Positions 17,823 through 25,642 of a stretch of DNA of 64,000 nucleotides are shown in pieces (the first letter of the stretch is position 1; each line of letters starts with the position of its first letter). A model generated the notes under the pieces. That model had not been told where the DNA came from. It was given only the letters and a program-made list of their open reading frames with translations, and did no database searches. This stretch comes from Mucilaginibacter gossypiicola (GTDB taxonomy: Bacteria; Bacteroidota; Bacteroidia; Sphingobacteriales; Sphingobacteriaceae). The position numbers and the translations under genes were made by a program. The stretch covers positions 1 to 64,000 of the forward strand of contig NZ_FOCL01000015.1 of the NCBI RefSeq assembly GCF_900110105.1, in the 5' to 3' direction.

Positions 17823-19355
17823 CTAATTCTTCTTAAAATCATACGCTCCCCGTTCCACAAAATCAGCCACTTTTACGCGTACACCTGTAACCTCTCCATT
17901 TTGTACAGTAAAGGGGAATACCGCTTTACCAAGGGTTGGATCAGAAAATGTTACATAAAAGCGGTTGCCACCAAGTGGTTTTAATAAAGCGTACATTTTG
18001 GGGTGATGTTCAAATCGCATTTCGAGGTTGTTGCCTTCGCCCTGGGTAACTTCCATGCGTCCATAAAAATCGTTGCTGTATTTGCCGGTGTATTTGTTGG
18101 GCAATAGCAAAGGTTTAGGGTTTAAGGCTACAGAATCTTTCAGCTTTTTATCTTCGGCCTGTTCGGTAGCGGTATTGGCCTTGTATTGTTTTAAATAACC
18201 CTCGCTGTAGTTGCGGAATGGCTGTTTAAAGTAAGCATCTAAAATATCCCAGCGCAGAGCCTCAAATAACTCGTTTTGATCGGTATTGGTTAATATAACG
18301 ATGCCCAGGTTATCCTGCGGAGAAAGTGTTACAGACGAAAGGTAACCGTTTACCCCACCATCATGCATCACCAGCCTGTGGCCCGAGTAATCCTGTATAA
18401 ACCAGCCTAAACCATAAAGCTCGAAATTGTTTTCGCCATTCATATGGTGAACGCTGCCCACAATATCCTGGGGCTGGCGTGTTGCCTGGATAGCTGCAGA
18501 GGGGATTACCTGGCGCTGGCCTACCTTACCATCGTTCAGCAAAGCAAGTACCCATTTGCTCATATCGTTTACCGACGAGCTGATAGATCCTGCCGGTGCG
18601 ATCCCATCTATCTGGCAATAAGGGATAGGGGTGAGCCTGCCATCAACGATGGTATGCGGCACTGTACGGTTTATGGAAGTTGGCAGATCTTTGCTTAAAG
18701 CTAAGGTATTACCCATGCCAAGTGGAGCAAAAATGGCCTCTTTTATGTAAGCCTCCCATGAGTGGCCATTGGTTATTTTCGGAATGATCTCGCCGGCTGT
18801 TAAAAATGCAGCGTTGGTATAACCCCAGCGTGTGCGGAACGGATAGGTAGCTTTGAGTTTGCCCAAACGCTGAATTACCTCCTGGCGGGTAAGGTTGGTA
18901 TTATAAAAAGTAAAATCGCCCTGGAAGGTTCGGAAGCCGAGGCGGTGGCAAAGGAGGTCGCGCACTATTACCTGGTCGCTTGCGTTTTTGTCTTCCAGTT
19001 TAAATTCCGGGATGTATTTGGTTACCTTGTCATCTAACGACAGTTTTTTGTTTGCCTCCAGCATGGCAAGCGCTGTTGCTGTGAAAGCCTTGGTGTTGCT
19101 GCCTATCATGAACAGTGTATTTTCATCAACCTTATTCATGAGCCCAAGCTCTTTAATGCCATAGCCTTTCATGAGCACCACCTTGTTATCTTTCACAATA
19201 CAAACAGCTATGCCGGGTACGCGCCAATTGGTCAGGGCCTTGCTGATATAGAGGTCTAAACTATCTTTAATGAACTTGCTCCTGTCGGCCCGCTGGGCGT
19301 TAACTGATGTGAAAAATAACATGCAGGCAGCGAGCAATAGAGGTATTTTTTTCAT
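17823..19355 (-). CDS. Serine hydrolase, beta-lactamase/penicillin-binding-protein (class C) family
   Basis: 510 residues with signal peptide (ends SVNAQ, about residue 21), so periplasmic. The beta-lactamase domain has SNTK (Ser86-Lys89, SxxK nucleophile motif) and YTN (Tyr179-Asn181, YxN). The C-terminal region (about 410-505: LLPNKYTGKYSNDFYGRMEV) resembles the DUF3471-type domain. Members of this family include D-amino-acid peptidases, esterases and lactamases; the substrate cannot be deduced. Class C beta-lactamase activity is unlikely to be the main role, given the length and the extra domain. Divergent from the DPP-IV gene. Confidence 0.9.
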   Translation of the reverse strand: MKKIPLLLAACMLFFTSVNAQRADRSKFIKDSLDLYISKALTNWRVPGIAVCIVKDNKVVLMKGYGIKELGLMNKVDENTLFMIGSNTKAFTATALAMLEANKKLSLDDKVTKYIPEFKLEDKNASDQVIVRDLLCHRLGFRTFQGDFTFYNTNLTRQEVIQRLGKLKATYPFRTRWGYTNAAFLTAGEIIPKITNGHSWEAYIKEAIFAPLGMGNTLALSKDLPTSINRTVPHTIVDGRLTPIPYCQIDGIAPAGSISSSVNDMSKWVLALLNDGKVGQRQVIPSAAIQATRQPQDIVGSVHHMNGENNFELYGLGWFIQDYSGHRLVMHDGGVNGYLSSVTLSPQDNLGIVILTNTDQNELFEALRWDILDAYFKQPFRNYSEGYLKQYKANTATEQAEDKKLKDSVALNPKPLLLPNKYTGKYSNDFYGRMEVTQGEGNNLEMRFEHHPKMYALLKPLGGNRFYVTFSDPTLGKAVFPFTVQNGEVTGVRVKVADFVERGAYDFKKN

Positions 19356-19457
19356 TACAGAGGGCTTTAGATTTCTTTATTGTGCTAAATTAACGCAAAA
19401 TTTACAGTGACGTTACTTAATAAATAAAAATAACGGCGCTCTATTAATTCAAACTAA

Positions 19458-21647
19458 ATGTATATGAAATTTTACCGTTCGGGATTAATTTTCCTTACCG
19501 CACTACTGTTAATTATCCAGCAAAATACCGCCCATGCACAGCGTGCGGGTGTTAACTGGACAAAAGACGGCAACCAATATTACCGCATCACCGCCGGGCA
19601 GATCATCATGATCGACGCTCGTGATACCTCTAAGAAAACTGTTTTTATTACCCGGGACGCATTGACACCTGCAGGCAAAGCGCCCATCAGCGTTAAAAGG
19701 TTTACCGTGAGCGATGATAATAAAAAAGTACTCATCAACACCAATACCAAAAAGGTATGGCGTTACGATACCCGGGGCGATTATTGGGTTTATGACTCCA
19801 ACACTAAAAAACTTTGGCAGCTGGGTAAAAACCTGCCCGAATCGTCATTGATGTTTGCCAAGTTTTCGCCGGATGGCAGCAAAGCTGCCTATGTAAGCGG
19901 GCATAATATTTACATGGAAGATTTAGCTGATGGTTCTGTTAAACAGTTAACTACCGATGGTGCCCAAAAGCTCATCAACGGTACTTTTGACTGGGCTTAT
20001 GAAGAAGAGTTTGGTTGCAGGGATGGTTTCCGCTGGTCGCCGGACAGCAAATCAATTGCCTACTGGCAGTTAGATGCAAGCAAAACCAAGACGTACCTGA
20101 TGATCAACAACACTGATTCTGTTTATCCATTTGTTGTGCCGGTTGAATACCCGGTTGCGGGCGAAAACCCAAGTTCATGCAAAGTTGGTGTGGTTAACAC
20201 AACTACTGGTAAAACCACCTGGATTGATGTGCCTGGCGATGCCGTGCAGCATTACATCCCTAATATGGAATGGGCCGATAACTCAAACGAAGTTATTCTT
20301 GAGCAGTTAAACCGCGCACAAAATGAAAGCCGTGTATTTATCGGCAATGTATCAAACGGAACAACCCGCGCTATCCGCGAGGAACACAACGATTCATGGA
20401 TTGATGTTAAAGCCCGTGTAGCCGGCGGCGATCCTGTAGGCTGGGGCTGGATTGAAAAAGGCAAAAGCTTTTTATGGCTGAGCGAAAAAGACGGATGGCG
20501 TCATTTATATAAAGTAACCCGCGAAGGTAAAGAAAGCCTCATTACCAAGGGTAACTATGATGTAATTGGTATTGATATGATTGACGAGGCTTTGGGCTAT
20601 GTATATTTCATCGCATCGCCCGATAATGCAACTCAAAAATATCTGTACAAAATTAAATTAAGCGGTGGTAAGGAAGAGCGCGTTTCGCCTGCTGATGAGC
20701 CGGGAACGCATAGCTATGATATTTCGCCCAATGGTAAGGTAGCGCTGCACAATTTTAACAATAGCTATACCCGTCCGCAAAGCGAGGTAATTAGTCTGCC
20801 CGGGCATAAGCATATAGGCGGCACAGTTATAACCGTTGATAAGGATGCAAAAAACAAACCGGAGTTTTTTAAGATAAAAACTGTTGATGGCATTGAAATG
20901 GATGGCTGGATGATGAAACCAACCAATTTCGACCCGAATAAAAAATACCCTGTTGTGTTTACTGTTTACGGCGAACCAGCCTCACAAACTGTAACTGATA
21001 CCTGGGGAACAGGCCGTAACAGGCTGTATGAAGGCAGTATGGCCGATGACGGGTATATTTACATGTCGGTTGAAGGTCGTGGCGCTCCTGCACCCAAAGG
21101 CGCTGCATGGCGCAAGGCTATTTATAAAAACATAGGTATCATTAATATCCGCGACCAGGCCATGGCTGCCAAAGAGATTATCAAATGGCCGTTTGTTGAT
21201 TCAACCCGAATAGCGGTGCATGGCTGGAGTGGTGGTGGTTCATCAACTCTTAACCTGATGTTTCAGTATGGGGATATTTACAAAACCGGTATCGCAGTAG
21301 CAGCTGTTGGCTCACAGCTTACTTATGATAACATTTACCAGGAGCGTTACATGGGCGTACCTACTGATGAGGCTGGTCGCGCAGCATTTATTAAAGGCTC
21401 GCCGGTTACTTATGCAAAAAACCTGAAAGGTAACCTTCTTTACATACATGGCACGGGCGATGATAATGTGCATTACAAAAATGCCGAGTTGCTGATTGAT
21501 GAGTTGGTAAAATATAACAGGCAGTTTCAACTGATGTCATACCCTAACCGTACGCATTCCATATCTGAAGGCGAAGGTACAACACAGCATTTGCGCACGT
21601 TGTTTACACAGTATCTGAAAGCTAAATGCCCTCCGGGAGGAAGATAG
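19458..21647 (+). CDS. Dipeptidyl peptidase IV-type S9 family peptidase
   Basis: A 729-residue S9B prolyl dipeptidyl peptidase acting in the periplasm. The signal peptide ends near AHAQ; ATG at 19458 or 19464 are both possible. An N-terminal beta-propeller domain is followed by an alpha/beta-hydrolase. The DWAYEEEFG segment carries the double Glu that holds the substrate N-terminus. The catalytic triad, by family alignment, is Ser591 (GWSGGGSS), Asp668 (HGTGDDNVHY) and His700 (NRTHS). VEGRGAPAPKG is the conserved loop preceding. It removes Xaa-Pro dipeptides in the family; nearby M61 and M28 peptidases at 35-38 kb suggest a peptide-scavenging lifestyle. Confidence 0.96.
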   Translation: MYMKFYRSGLIFLTALLLIIQQNTAHAQRAGVNWTKDGNQYYRITAGQIIMIDARDTSKKTVFITRDALTPAGKAPISVKRFTVSDDNKKVLINTNTKKVWRYDTRGDYWVYDSNTKKLWQLGKNLPESSLMFAKFSPDGSKAAYVSGHNIYMEDLADGSVKQLTTDGAQKLINGTFDWAYEEEFGCRDGFRWSPDSKSIAYWQLDASKTKTYLMINNTDSVYPFVVPVEYPVAGENPSSCKVGVVNTTTGKTTWIDVPGDAVQHYIPNMEWADNSNEVILEQLNRAQNESRVFIGNVSNGTTRAIREEHNDSWIDVKARVAGGDPVGWGWIEKGKSFLWLSEKDGWRHLYKVTREGKESLITKGNYDVIGIDMIDEALGYVYFIASPDNATQKYLYKIKLSGGKEERVSPADEPGTHSYDISPNGKVALHNFNNSYTRPQSEVISLPGHKHIGGTVITVDKDAKNKPEFFKIKTVDGIEMDGWMMKPTNFDPNKKYPVVFTVYGEPASQTVTDTWGTGRNRLYEGSMADDGYIYMSVEGRGAPAPKGAAWRKAIYKNIGIINIRDQAMAAKEIIKWPFVDSTRIAVHGWSGGGSSTLNLMFQYGDIYKTGIAVAAVGSQLTYDNIYQERYMGVPTDEAGRAAFIKGSPVTYAKNLKGNLLYIHGTGDDNVHYKNAELLIDELVKYNRQFQLMSYPNRTHSISEGEGTTQHLRTLFTQYLKAKCPPGGR

Positions 21648-21661
21648 ACATAATAACAGGC

Positions 21662-21695
21662 AAAGCCCTCATATAGATCATTATATGGGGGCTTT
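21662..21695 (+). terminator. Intrinsic terminator of the DPP-IV gene
   Basis: A 14-bp stem AAAGCCCTCATATA / TATATGGGGGCTTT (one G-T pair) with a 6-nt loop, followed by TGCTTTT. Confidence 0.85.
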
Positions 21696-21760
21696 TGCTT
21701 TTACCCGGAAAAAGAATATGTTGTTGTATCATTATGCTTTTTTGAAGCGTAACCTTTGAT

Positions 21761-22255
21761 ATGAAACAGTTTACGAATCCTGCAAAAGTGTTAGGCTTAT
21801 TAGCCATTGTTTTAGTAACGGTGTTTTGGGGCTGTCATAAAGAGACGGTAACAAACAGCGAATTAAATATATCAGGAAGATGGATTGTACCTGCTGCCTT
21901 CTCAAACCAGGGGACACAATATGAATATAATTTTAAGACAGATCATACATTTGAAGGCACCGTAACCAGTGTTGATTCGGTTTCCAAAAAGCTTATCGGA
22001 ACAATATCAAAAAGAGTGGGAAAGTATAAGATCCAGAATTCGGTGCTGACTTTTTATGATATAACTGATTATCAAAACAAAAACAACGATTTTGGGCCGC
22101 TTTCTGAACTGGTTGCTATCAACAATATCATTGCAATAACCGCCAATTACAATATGATCCTGAATGCTGACGGGAATGTACTTACGCTAACATATATATG
22201 CGGGCCGGCCGAAGATTGTAGCGCGCCACAGGGGGTGAACTATTTTAAACAGTAA
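21761..22255 (+). CDS. Hypothetical lipocalin-like lipoprotein
   Basis: 164 residues. Signal sequence with lipobox-like FWGC (Cys25). The mature part starts with ISGRWIVP and runs as beta strands (YEYNFKTDHTFEG, GKYKIQNSVLTFYD, ILNADGNVLTLTY), the pattern of Bacteroidota lipocalin-like lipoproteins. No active-site motif is visible. AACCTTTG just before the ATG resembles a -7 box. Convergent with ssb through a shared terminator. Confidence 0.75.
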   Translation: MKQFTNPAKVLGLLAIVLVTVFWGCHKETVTNSELNISGRWIVPAAFSNQGTQYEYNFKTDHTFEGTVTSVDSVSKKLIGTISKRVGKYKIQNSVLTFYDITDYQNKNNDFGPLSELVAINNIIAITANYNMILNADGNVLTLTYICGPAEDCSAPQGVNYFKQ

Positions 22256-22277
22256 CAGTTTTGGGGATAGTAAAGTA

Positions 22278-22311
22278 AAAATGCCGGTAGCGCTTGCTAC
22301 TGGCATTTTTA
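22278..22311. terminator. Bidirectional terminator between the lipocalin-like gene and ssb
   Basis: AAAATGCCGGTAGC / GCTACTGGCATTTT (one G-T pair), with A and T runs on both sides. It serves converging genes. Confidence 0.85.
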
Positions 22312-22338
22312 TTGGGGGTAGTAAAGTATCGGCAAATA

Positions 22339-22749
22339 TTAATAATCCTCAGCATTTAAATGATCAATAAACGAATCCCCGTTTTTTGAGGGTAATTTTG
22401 ACGGCTCAGTTTCAAAATCACTCTTGCGGCCAAGCATAGTAAAGTTTTCGGCCACAATCTCGGTGGTATACTTTTTAATACCCTCCTTATCCTCAAAAGA
22501 TCGGGTACGCAACTTTCCTTCAATATAAACCAGCTTCCCCTTTGAAAGAAATCTGGCTGCAACTTCAGCGAGTCCGCGCCACATTACAATATTGTGCCAC
22601 TCAGTTTGTTCAACCTTTTTACCGTCTTTATTAAAGGTTTCTGAAGTTGCTAAAGGGAAACTCGTTACAGACACCCCGCCTTCTAAATTCCTTACTTCAG
22701 GGTCTTTCCCCAAGTGGCCAACGAGTATTACTTTGTTTATTCCAGACAT
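22339..22749 (-). CDS. ssb: Single-stranded DNA-binding protein
   Basis: A 136-residue OB-fold SSB: NKVILVGHLGKDPEVR at the start, FPLATSETF, TEWHNIVMWRGLAEVAARFLSKGKLVYIEGKLRTRSFED. The OB domain is complete (about 1-107). The C-terminal tail is short and ends in AEDY, not the DDLPF/DDDIPF tip that recruits partner proteins. It may therefore be a specialised paralogue. The gene lies 24 bp after mutY in the same operon, which would suit a repair role. Confidence 0.93.
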   Translation of the reverse strand: MSGINKVILVGHLGKDPEVRNLEGGVSVTSFPLATSETFNKDGKKVEQTEWHNIVMWRGLAEVAARFLSKGKLVYIEGKLRTRSFEDKEGIKKYTTEIVAENFTMLGRKSDFETEPSKLPSKNGDSFIDHLNAEDY

Positions 22750-22773
22750 GCTATAAATTAACGCAAAATTCTT

Positions 22774-23820
22774 TTACAAATTAAAAATATTTTTTAATAA
22801 TATAAAAATGATTTTCGGTAACGCTAATTCGTGCAGGTTTTGAACGCTGATTTTAACCCAGTTTTGATGCATTTTAAGAGGCTGTTTTTCAATTTTGATC
22901 AGCCTTACAAAAAGCCGCTGATGGGTAAGGATATGTTTATGAACCGGCGAAACTTCAATAACTTTTATACTATTTCCAAAAACAGCCGAAATCTCAGGTT
23001 GTTTCAATAATTCTTCTACAGTTAAAAGTGTATCTGTTTCAGTCATAGGCAAATCAAACATATTAGCCCAGATATCTTTATCGCCTCTTTTATTCATTAA
23101 AATGGTGTCACCTTCGGTTATCAGGAAATAATTGAAGAACCGTTCGCGCACCTTTACTGTTTTTAACTTAACCGGCAGGGTAGCTACTGCATTGGTTTTA
23201 AATGCCACACAACCTGCGCGAATAGGGCAAATGCCGCAGTTGGGATTTTTGGGTTTGCACAGCATCGCGCCAAACTCCATCATCGCCTGATTATGCAGTC
23301 CCGGAAATTTCTTATTAAGAAAATCATCGGCAACCTTTTGGAATGTTTTTTTACCACCGGTTGAGTTGATAGGTTCGTAAATACCCAGATACCTTGCCAA
23401 CACCCGGTAAACATTGCCATCAACCACGGCTTTGGCTTCATTAGCAGCAAATGACGCAATAGCGGCGGCGGTATATTCGCCAATACCTTTAAGTTTTATC
23501 AATTCATCATAGCTATCCGGAAAGCGACCGCTATGGAGTTCCTGTACCAGTTGAGCAGTTTTGAGCATGTTACGTCCCCTTGAGTAATAACCCAATCCCT
23601 GCCACAGCTTCAGAATCTCGTCTTCATGGGCGGCGGCAAAGCTGCTTACATTGGGGTATTTTTCAAGGAAGCGATAAAAATATGGCATGCCTTGCTCTAC
23701 CCTGGTTTGCTGGAGGATGATTTCGGACAGCCATATTACATAGGGATCGGTAGTATTTCGCCAGGGGAGGTCGCGTTTATTGTTTAAGTACCATTGTACC
23801 AGTTCGTCGGTAAAATTCAT
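22774..23820 (-). CDS. mutY: A/G-specific adenine glycosylase
   Basis: MutY removes adenine mispaired with 8-oxoguanine. 348 residues. The N-terminal HhH-GPD domain has SEIILQQTRVEQG (catalytic Glu), LKGIGEYTAAAI (helix-hairpin-helix) and AVVDGNVYRVLAR (catalytic Asp). The 4Fe-4S loop is CKPKNPNCGICPIRAGC (Cys-X6-Cys-X2-Cys-X5-Cys). The C-terminal NUDIX-like 8-oxoG recognition domain follows (about 225-345). First gene of an operon with ssb. Confidence 0.96.
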   Translation of the reverse strand: MNFTDELVQWYLNNKRDLPWRNTTDPYVIWLSEIILQQTRVEQGMPYFYRFLEKYPNVSSFAAAHEDEILKLWQGLGYYSRGRNMLKTAQLVQELHSGRFPDSYDELIKLKGIGEYTAAAIASFAANEAKAVVDGNVYRVLARYLGIYEPINSTGGKKTFQKVADDFLNKKFPGLHNQAMMEFGAMLCKPKNPNCGICPIRAGCVAFKTNAVATLPVKLKTVKVRERFFNYFLITEGDTILMNKRGDKDIWANMFDLPMTETDTLLTVEELLKQPEISAVFGNSIKVIEVSPVHKHILTHQRLFVRLIKIEKQPLKMHQNWVKISVQNLHELALPKIIFILLKNIFNL

Positions 23821-24186
23821 TGCTGTAAAAGTAATTAAGAAACAAGAAGGCAGGAAGAGTCAGGAGAGAAGAAATCAAGAGCCAAGAAATAAAGAATCAA
23901 GAGGTAGGAGGTTGGCGGGGGGAGAGCCAGAAAGTAAGAAACTGCGAGGGATTAAATTTTGAAAAAAAGGATAAACATGGGCTGCGTACCTGTGAAATGG
24001 TAAGCCTTCGCTACTGGCTTGAATCATAGATTTTCACACTTTTTTTCACACTTCTTTACATTTGTAAATTGAGATTTAAGTCGTGATTTATAAGCCTCTC
24101 ATACTCAAAATTGTAACGAAAATGTAGGTTTTGCGCCATTGGCAAAAAAAAACGGATAAATATTTCGCTGTTAACGGATAAAGCAA
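23821..24186. other. Intergenic region with GA-rich block
   Basis: The block at 23833-23945 is strongly purine-rich and built of AAGAGCCAAGAAATAA-like words. The 17-bp word at 23876-23892 recurs exactly at 44885-44901. The rest is AT-rich, with no gene; it leads to the HU promoter. Confidence 0.5.
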
Positions 24187-24194
24187 TACTTTTG
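24187..24194 (+). promoter_or_regulatory. -7 promoter element for the HU gene
   Basis: TACTTTTG matches TAnnTTTG, giving a leader of about 45 nt before the ATG at 24245. Confidence 0.55.
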
Positions 24195-24244
24195 CAACCC
24201 CAAAACAGTTAAGTATTTATAAAATAAAATTAAGTAAATAAGAT

Positions 24245-24541
24245 ATGACTAAGGCAGAAATTATAACTGAAATCTCATCAAAGACAGGTATAGAGAAAGT
24301 AGACGTGCAGGAAACTGTTGAGGCGTTTTTCAAAGTTGTTAAAAGCTCAATGGTTGGCGGCGAAAACGTATACGTAAGAGGATTCGGTAGTTTTGTGGTT
24401 AAAAAAAGAGCTAAAAAAACAGCACGTAACATTTCAAAAAATACTGCCATCATTATCCCTGAGCACTTCGTGCCAAGCTTTAAACCGGCCAAAACTTTTG
24501 TTGAGAAAGTAAAGTCAGGTAACAAAACCAGCAAAAAATAA
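24245..24541 (+). CDS. HU/IHF family DNA-binding protein
   Basis: A 98-residue nucleoid protein: MTKAEIITEISSKTGI start, GENVYVRGFGSFVVKKR (the beta-arm base signature), a Lys-rich DNA-contacting arm with AARNISKNTAIIIPEH in place of the usual RNPQTGE, then the C-terminal helix FKPAKTFVEKV. The arm tip is therefore divergent (NISKNTAIIIPEH), typical of Bacteroidota HU-like paralogues. Cytoplasmic, binds and bends DNA. It heads a cluster with the TPR protein, the small basic protein and rng; the gap to the TPR gene is 12 bp. Confidence 0.94.
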   Translation: MTKAEIITEISSKTGIEKVDVQETVEAFFKVVKSSMVGGENVYVRGFGSFVVKKRAKKTARNISKNTAIIIPEHFVPSFKPAKTFVEKVKSGNKTSKK

Positions 24542-24553
24542 TTATAAGCCATC

Positions 24554-25408
24554 ATGAATAAAAAGCAAATAGTCGTTAGCGCAGCCGTAGTTGTTATTAT
24601 GGGCTATTTGTATTGGTTGCCCGTAAAAGGTTTAGTAAAGCCTAAAGACGATAAAAACAGCAAACCGGCTATGGCTGCCTCTGCAGGCACCGCTAAGCCG
24701 GCTGCTAATGTTACTGTTGATATGGTATCGGCCCCTGCCAAAGCAGCTATTGGGGATGCATTGGCGGCTAAGATAAACGACCTTGAAGCCCAGCTAAAAA
24801 AAGCATCAGACGCAGATGTGCCGGCTTTGCAAACGCAACTGGCTAAGCACTGGGACGATGTTAACCAACCTGCACCTGCAGCGTTTTACTATCAGGCATT
24901 AGCCCGTAAAAACAACAAGGTGCAAGACTGGATAAGTGCCGGTAACCGTTTCAATGATGCATATAAACTTACACAGGATACCTTATTTCAACCTGCGTTT
25001 GTAAATAATGCTGCCGAAGCATTTCAAAATGCTTTGAAATTACAACCCGAAAGCCTTGAAGGCAAAACCGGGTTGGGCATAGCTTACGTTAATGGCGCAG
25101 CGGGCCCTATGCAGGGAATTGCGCTGTTGCTTGAGGTTGTTAAAAAAGACCCGAAAAACTGGAATGCTAACCTTAACTTAGGTATGTTCGCCATGAAATC
25201 GGGTCAGTATGAAAAAGCAGTAGGCAGGTTTAAAACACTGCTTGCGCAAAAGCAGGAACTGGAACCTACTTTCTATTTAGCCGAAAGCTATAAGCAATTA
25301 GGTATGAAAAAGGAAGCTATTGATGCTTACCAGAAATGCAAAGAAATGATGCCTGACCCTGTATTTAGTCAGCGCATTGATGGATATATTAAGGAATTAA
25401 ATAACTAA
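24554..25408 (+). CDS. Membrane-anchored TPR-repeat protein
   Basis: 284 residues. One N-terminal hydrophobic segment (about 7-23, VVSAAVVVIMGYLYWLP) anchors it. A low-complexity Ala/Lys linker follows, then three or more tetratricopeptide repeats: PAAFYYQALARKNNK, AAEAFQNALKLQPESLEGKTGLGIAYV, WNANLNLGMFAMKSGQYEKAVGRFKTLL and PTFYLAESYKQLGMKKEAIDAYQKCKE. A scaffold for protein contacts. Probably co-transcribed with HU (12 bp upstream) and the 29-residue gene (22 bp downstream). The specific partner is unknown. Confidence 0.88.
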   Translation: MNKKQIVVSAAVVVIMGYLYWLPVKGLVKPKDDKNSKPAMAASAGTAKPAANVTVDMVSAPAKAAIGDALAAKINDLEAQLKKASDADVPALQTQLAKHWDDVNQPAPAAFYYQALARKNNKVQDWISAGNRFNDAYKLTQDTLFQPAFVNNAAEAFQNALKLQPESLEGKTGLGIAYVNGAAGPMQGIALLLEVVKKDPKNWNANLNLGMFAMKSGQYEKAVGRFKTLLAQKQELEPTFYLAESYKQLGMKKEAIDAYQKCKEMMPDPVFSQRIDGYIKELNN

Positions 25409-25430
25409 CACACATTTAAAAATTATTATT

Positions 25431-25520
25431 ATGCCGAGCGGTAAAAAACGTAAAAGACACAAAATGGCTACCCACAAACGTAAAAAACGTTTAAGAAAAA
25501 ACAGACATAAAAAGAAATAA
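25431..25520 (+). CDS. Very small, highly basic protein (29 aa), possible ribosomal protein
   Basis: ATG to TAA encodes MPSGKKRKRHKMATHKRKK plus ten more residues, nearly all Lys, Arg or His. The spacing to the TPR stop is 22 bp and a terminator-like hairpin follows. It resembles the Lys/Arg-rich KMxxHKxxK pattern of mitochondrial ribosomal protein mS38 (AURKAIP1 tail). A small extra protein, bL38, is also known in a Flavobacterium ribosome; whether this is that protein cannot be decided here. The strongly basic composition and the position before RNase G support an RNA-bound, probably ribosomal, role. It is too short for usual ORF finders. Confidence 0.75.
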   Translation: MPSGKKRKRHKMATHKRKKRLRKNRHKKK

Positions 25521-25543
25521 GCTGCTTTAACCAATGCAGATTT

Positions 25544-25568
25544 TACCTGCCCCAAACCGGGGTGGGTA
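25544..25568 (+). terminator. Terminator-like hairpin after the small basic gene
   Basis: TACCTGCCCC / GGGGTGGGTA (with a mismatch-tolerant middle) followed by CTTTTTATTT. Confidence 0.6.
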
Positions 25569-25642
25569 CTTTTTATTTATTAGTGTTTTTTTACCCACTT
25601 ATTAACACACGGTTTTTACCGTTATAAGAAATGGAGTAGCAA

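Noticed and set aside
23833..23945. CRISPR-like repeat array
   Set aside because: The repeats are irregular low-complexity purine words without spacers of constant length.
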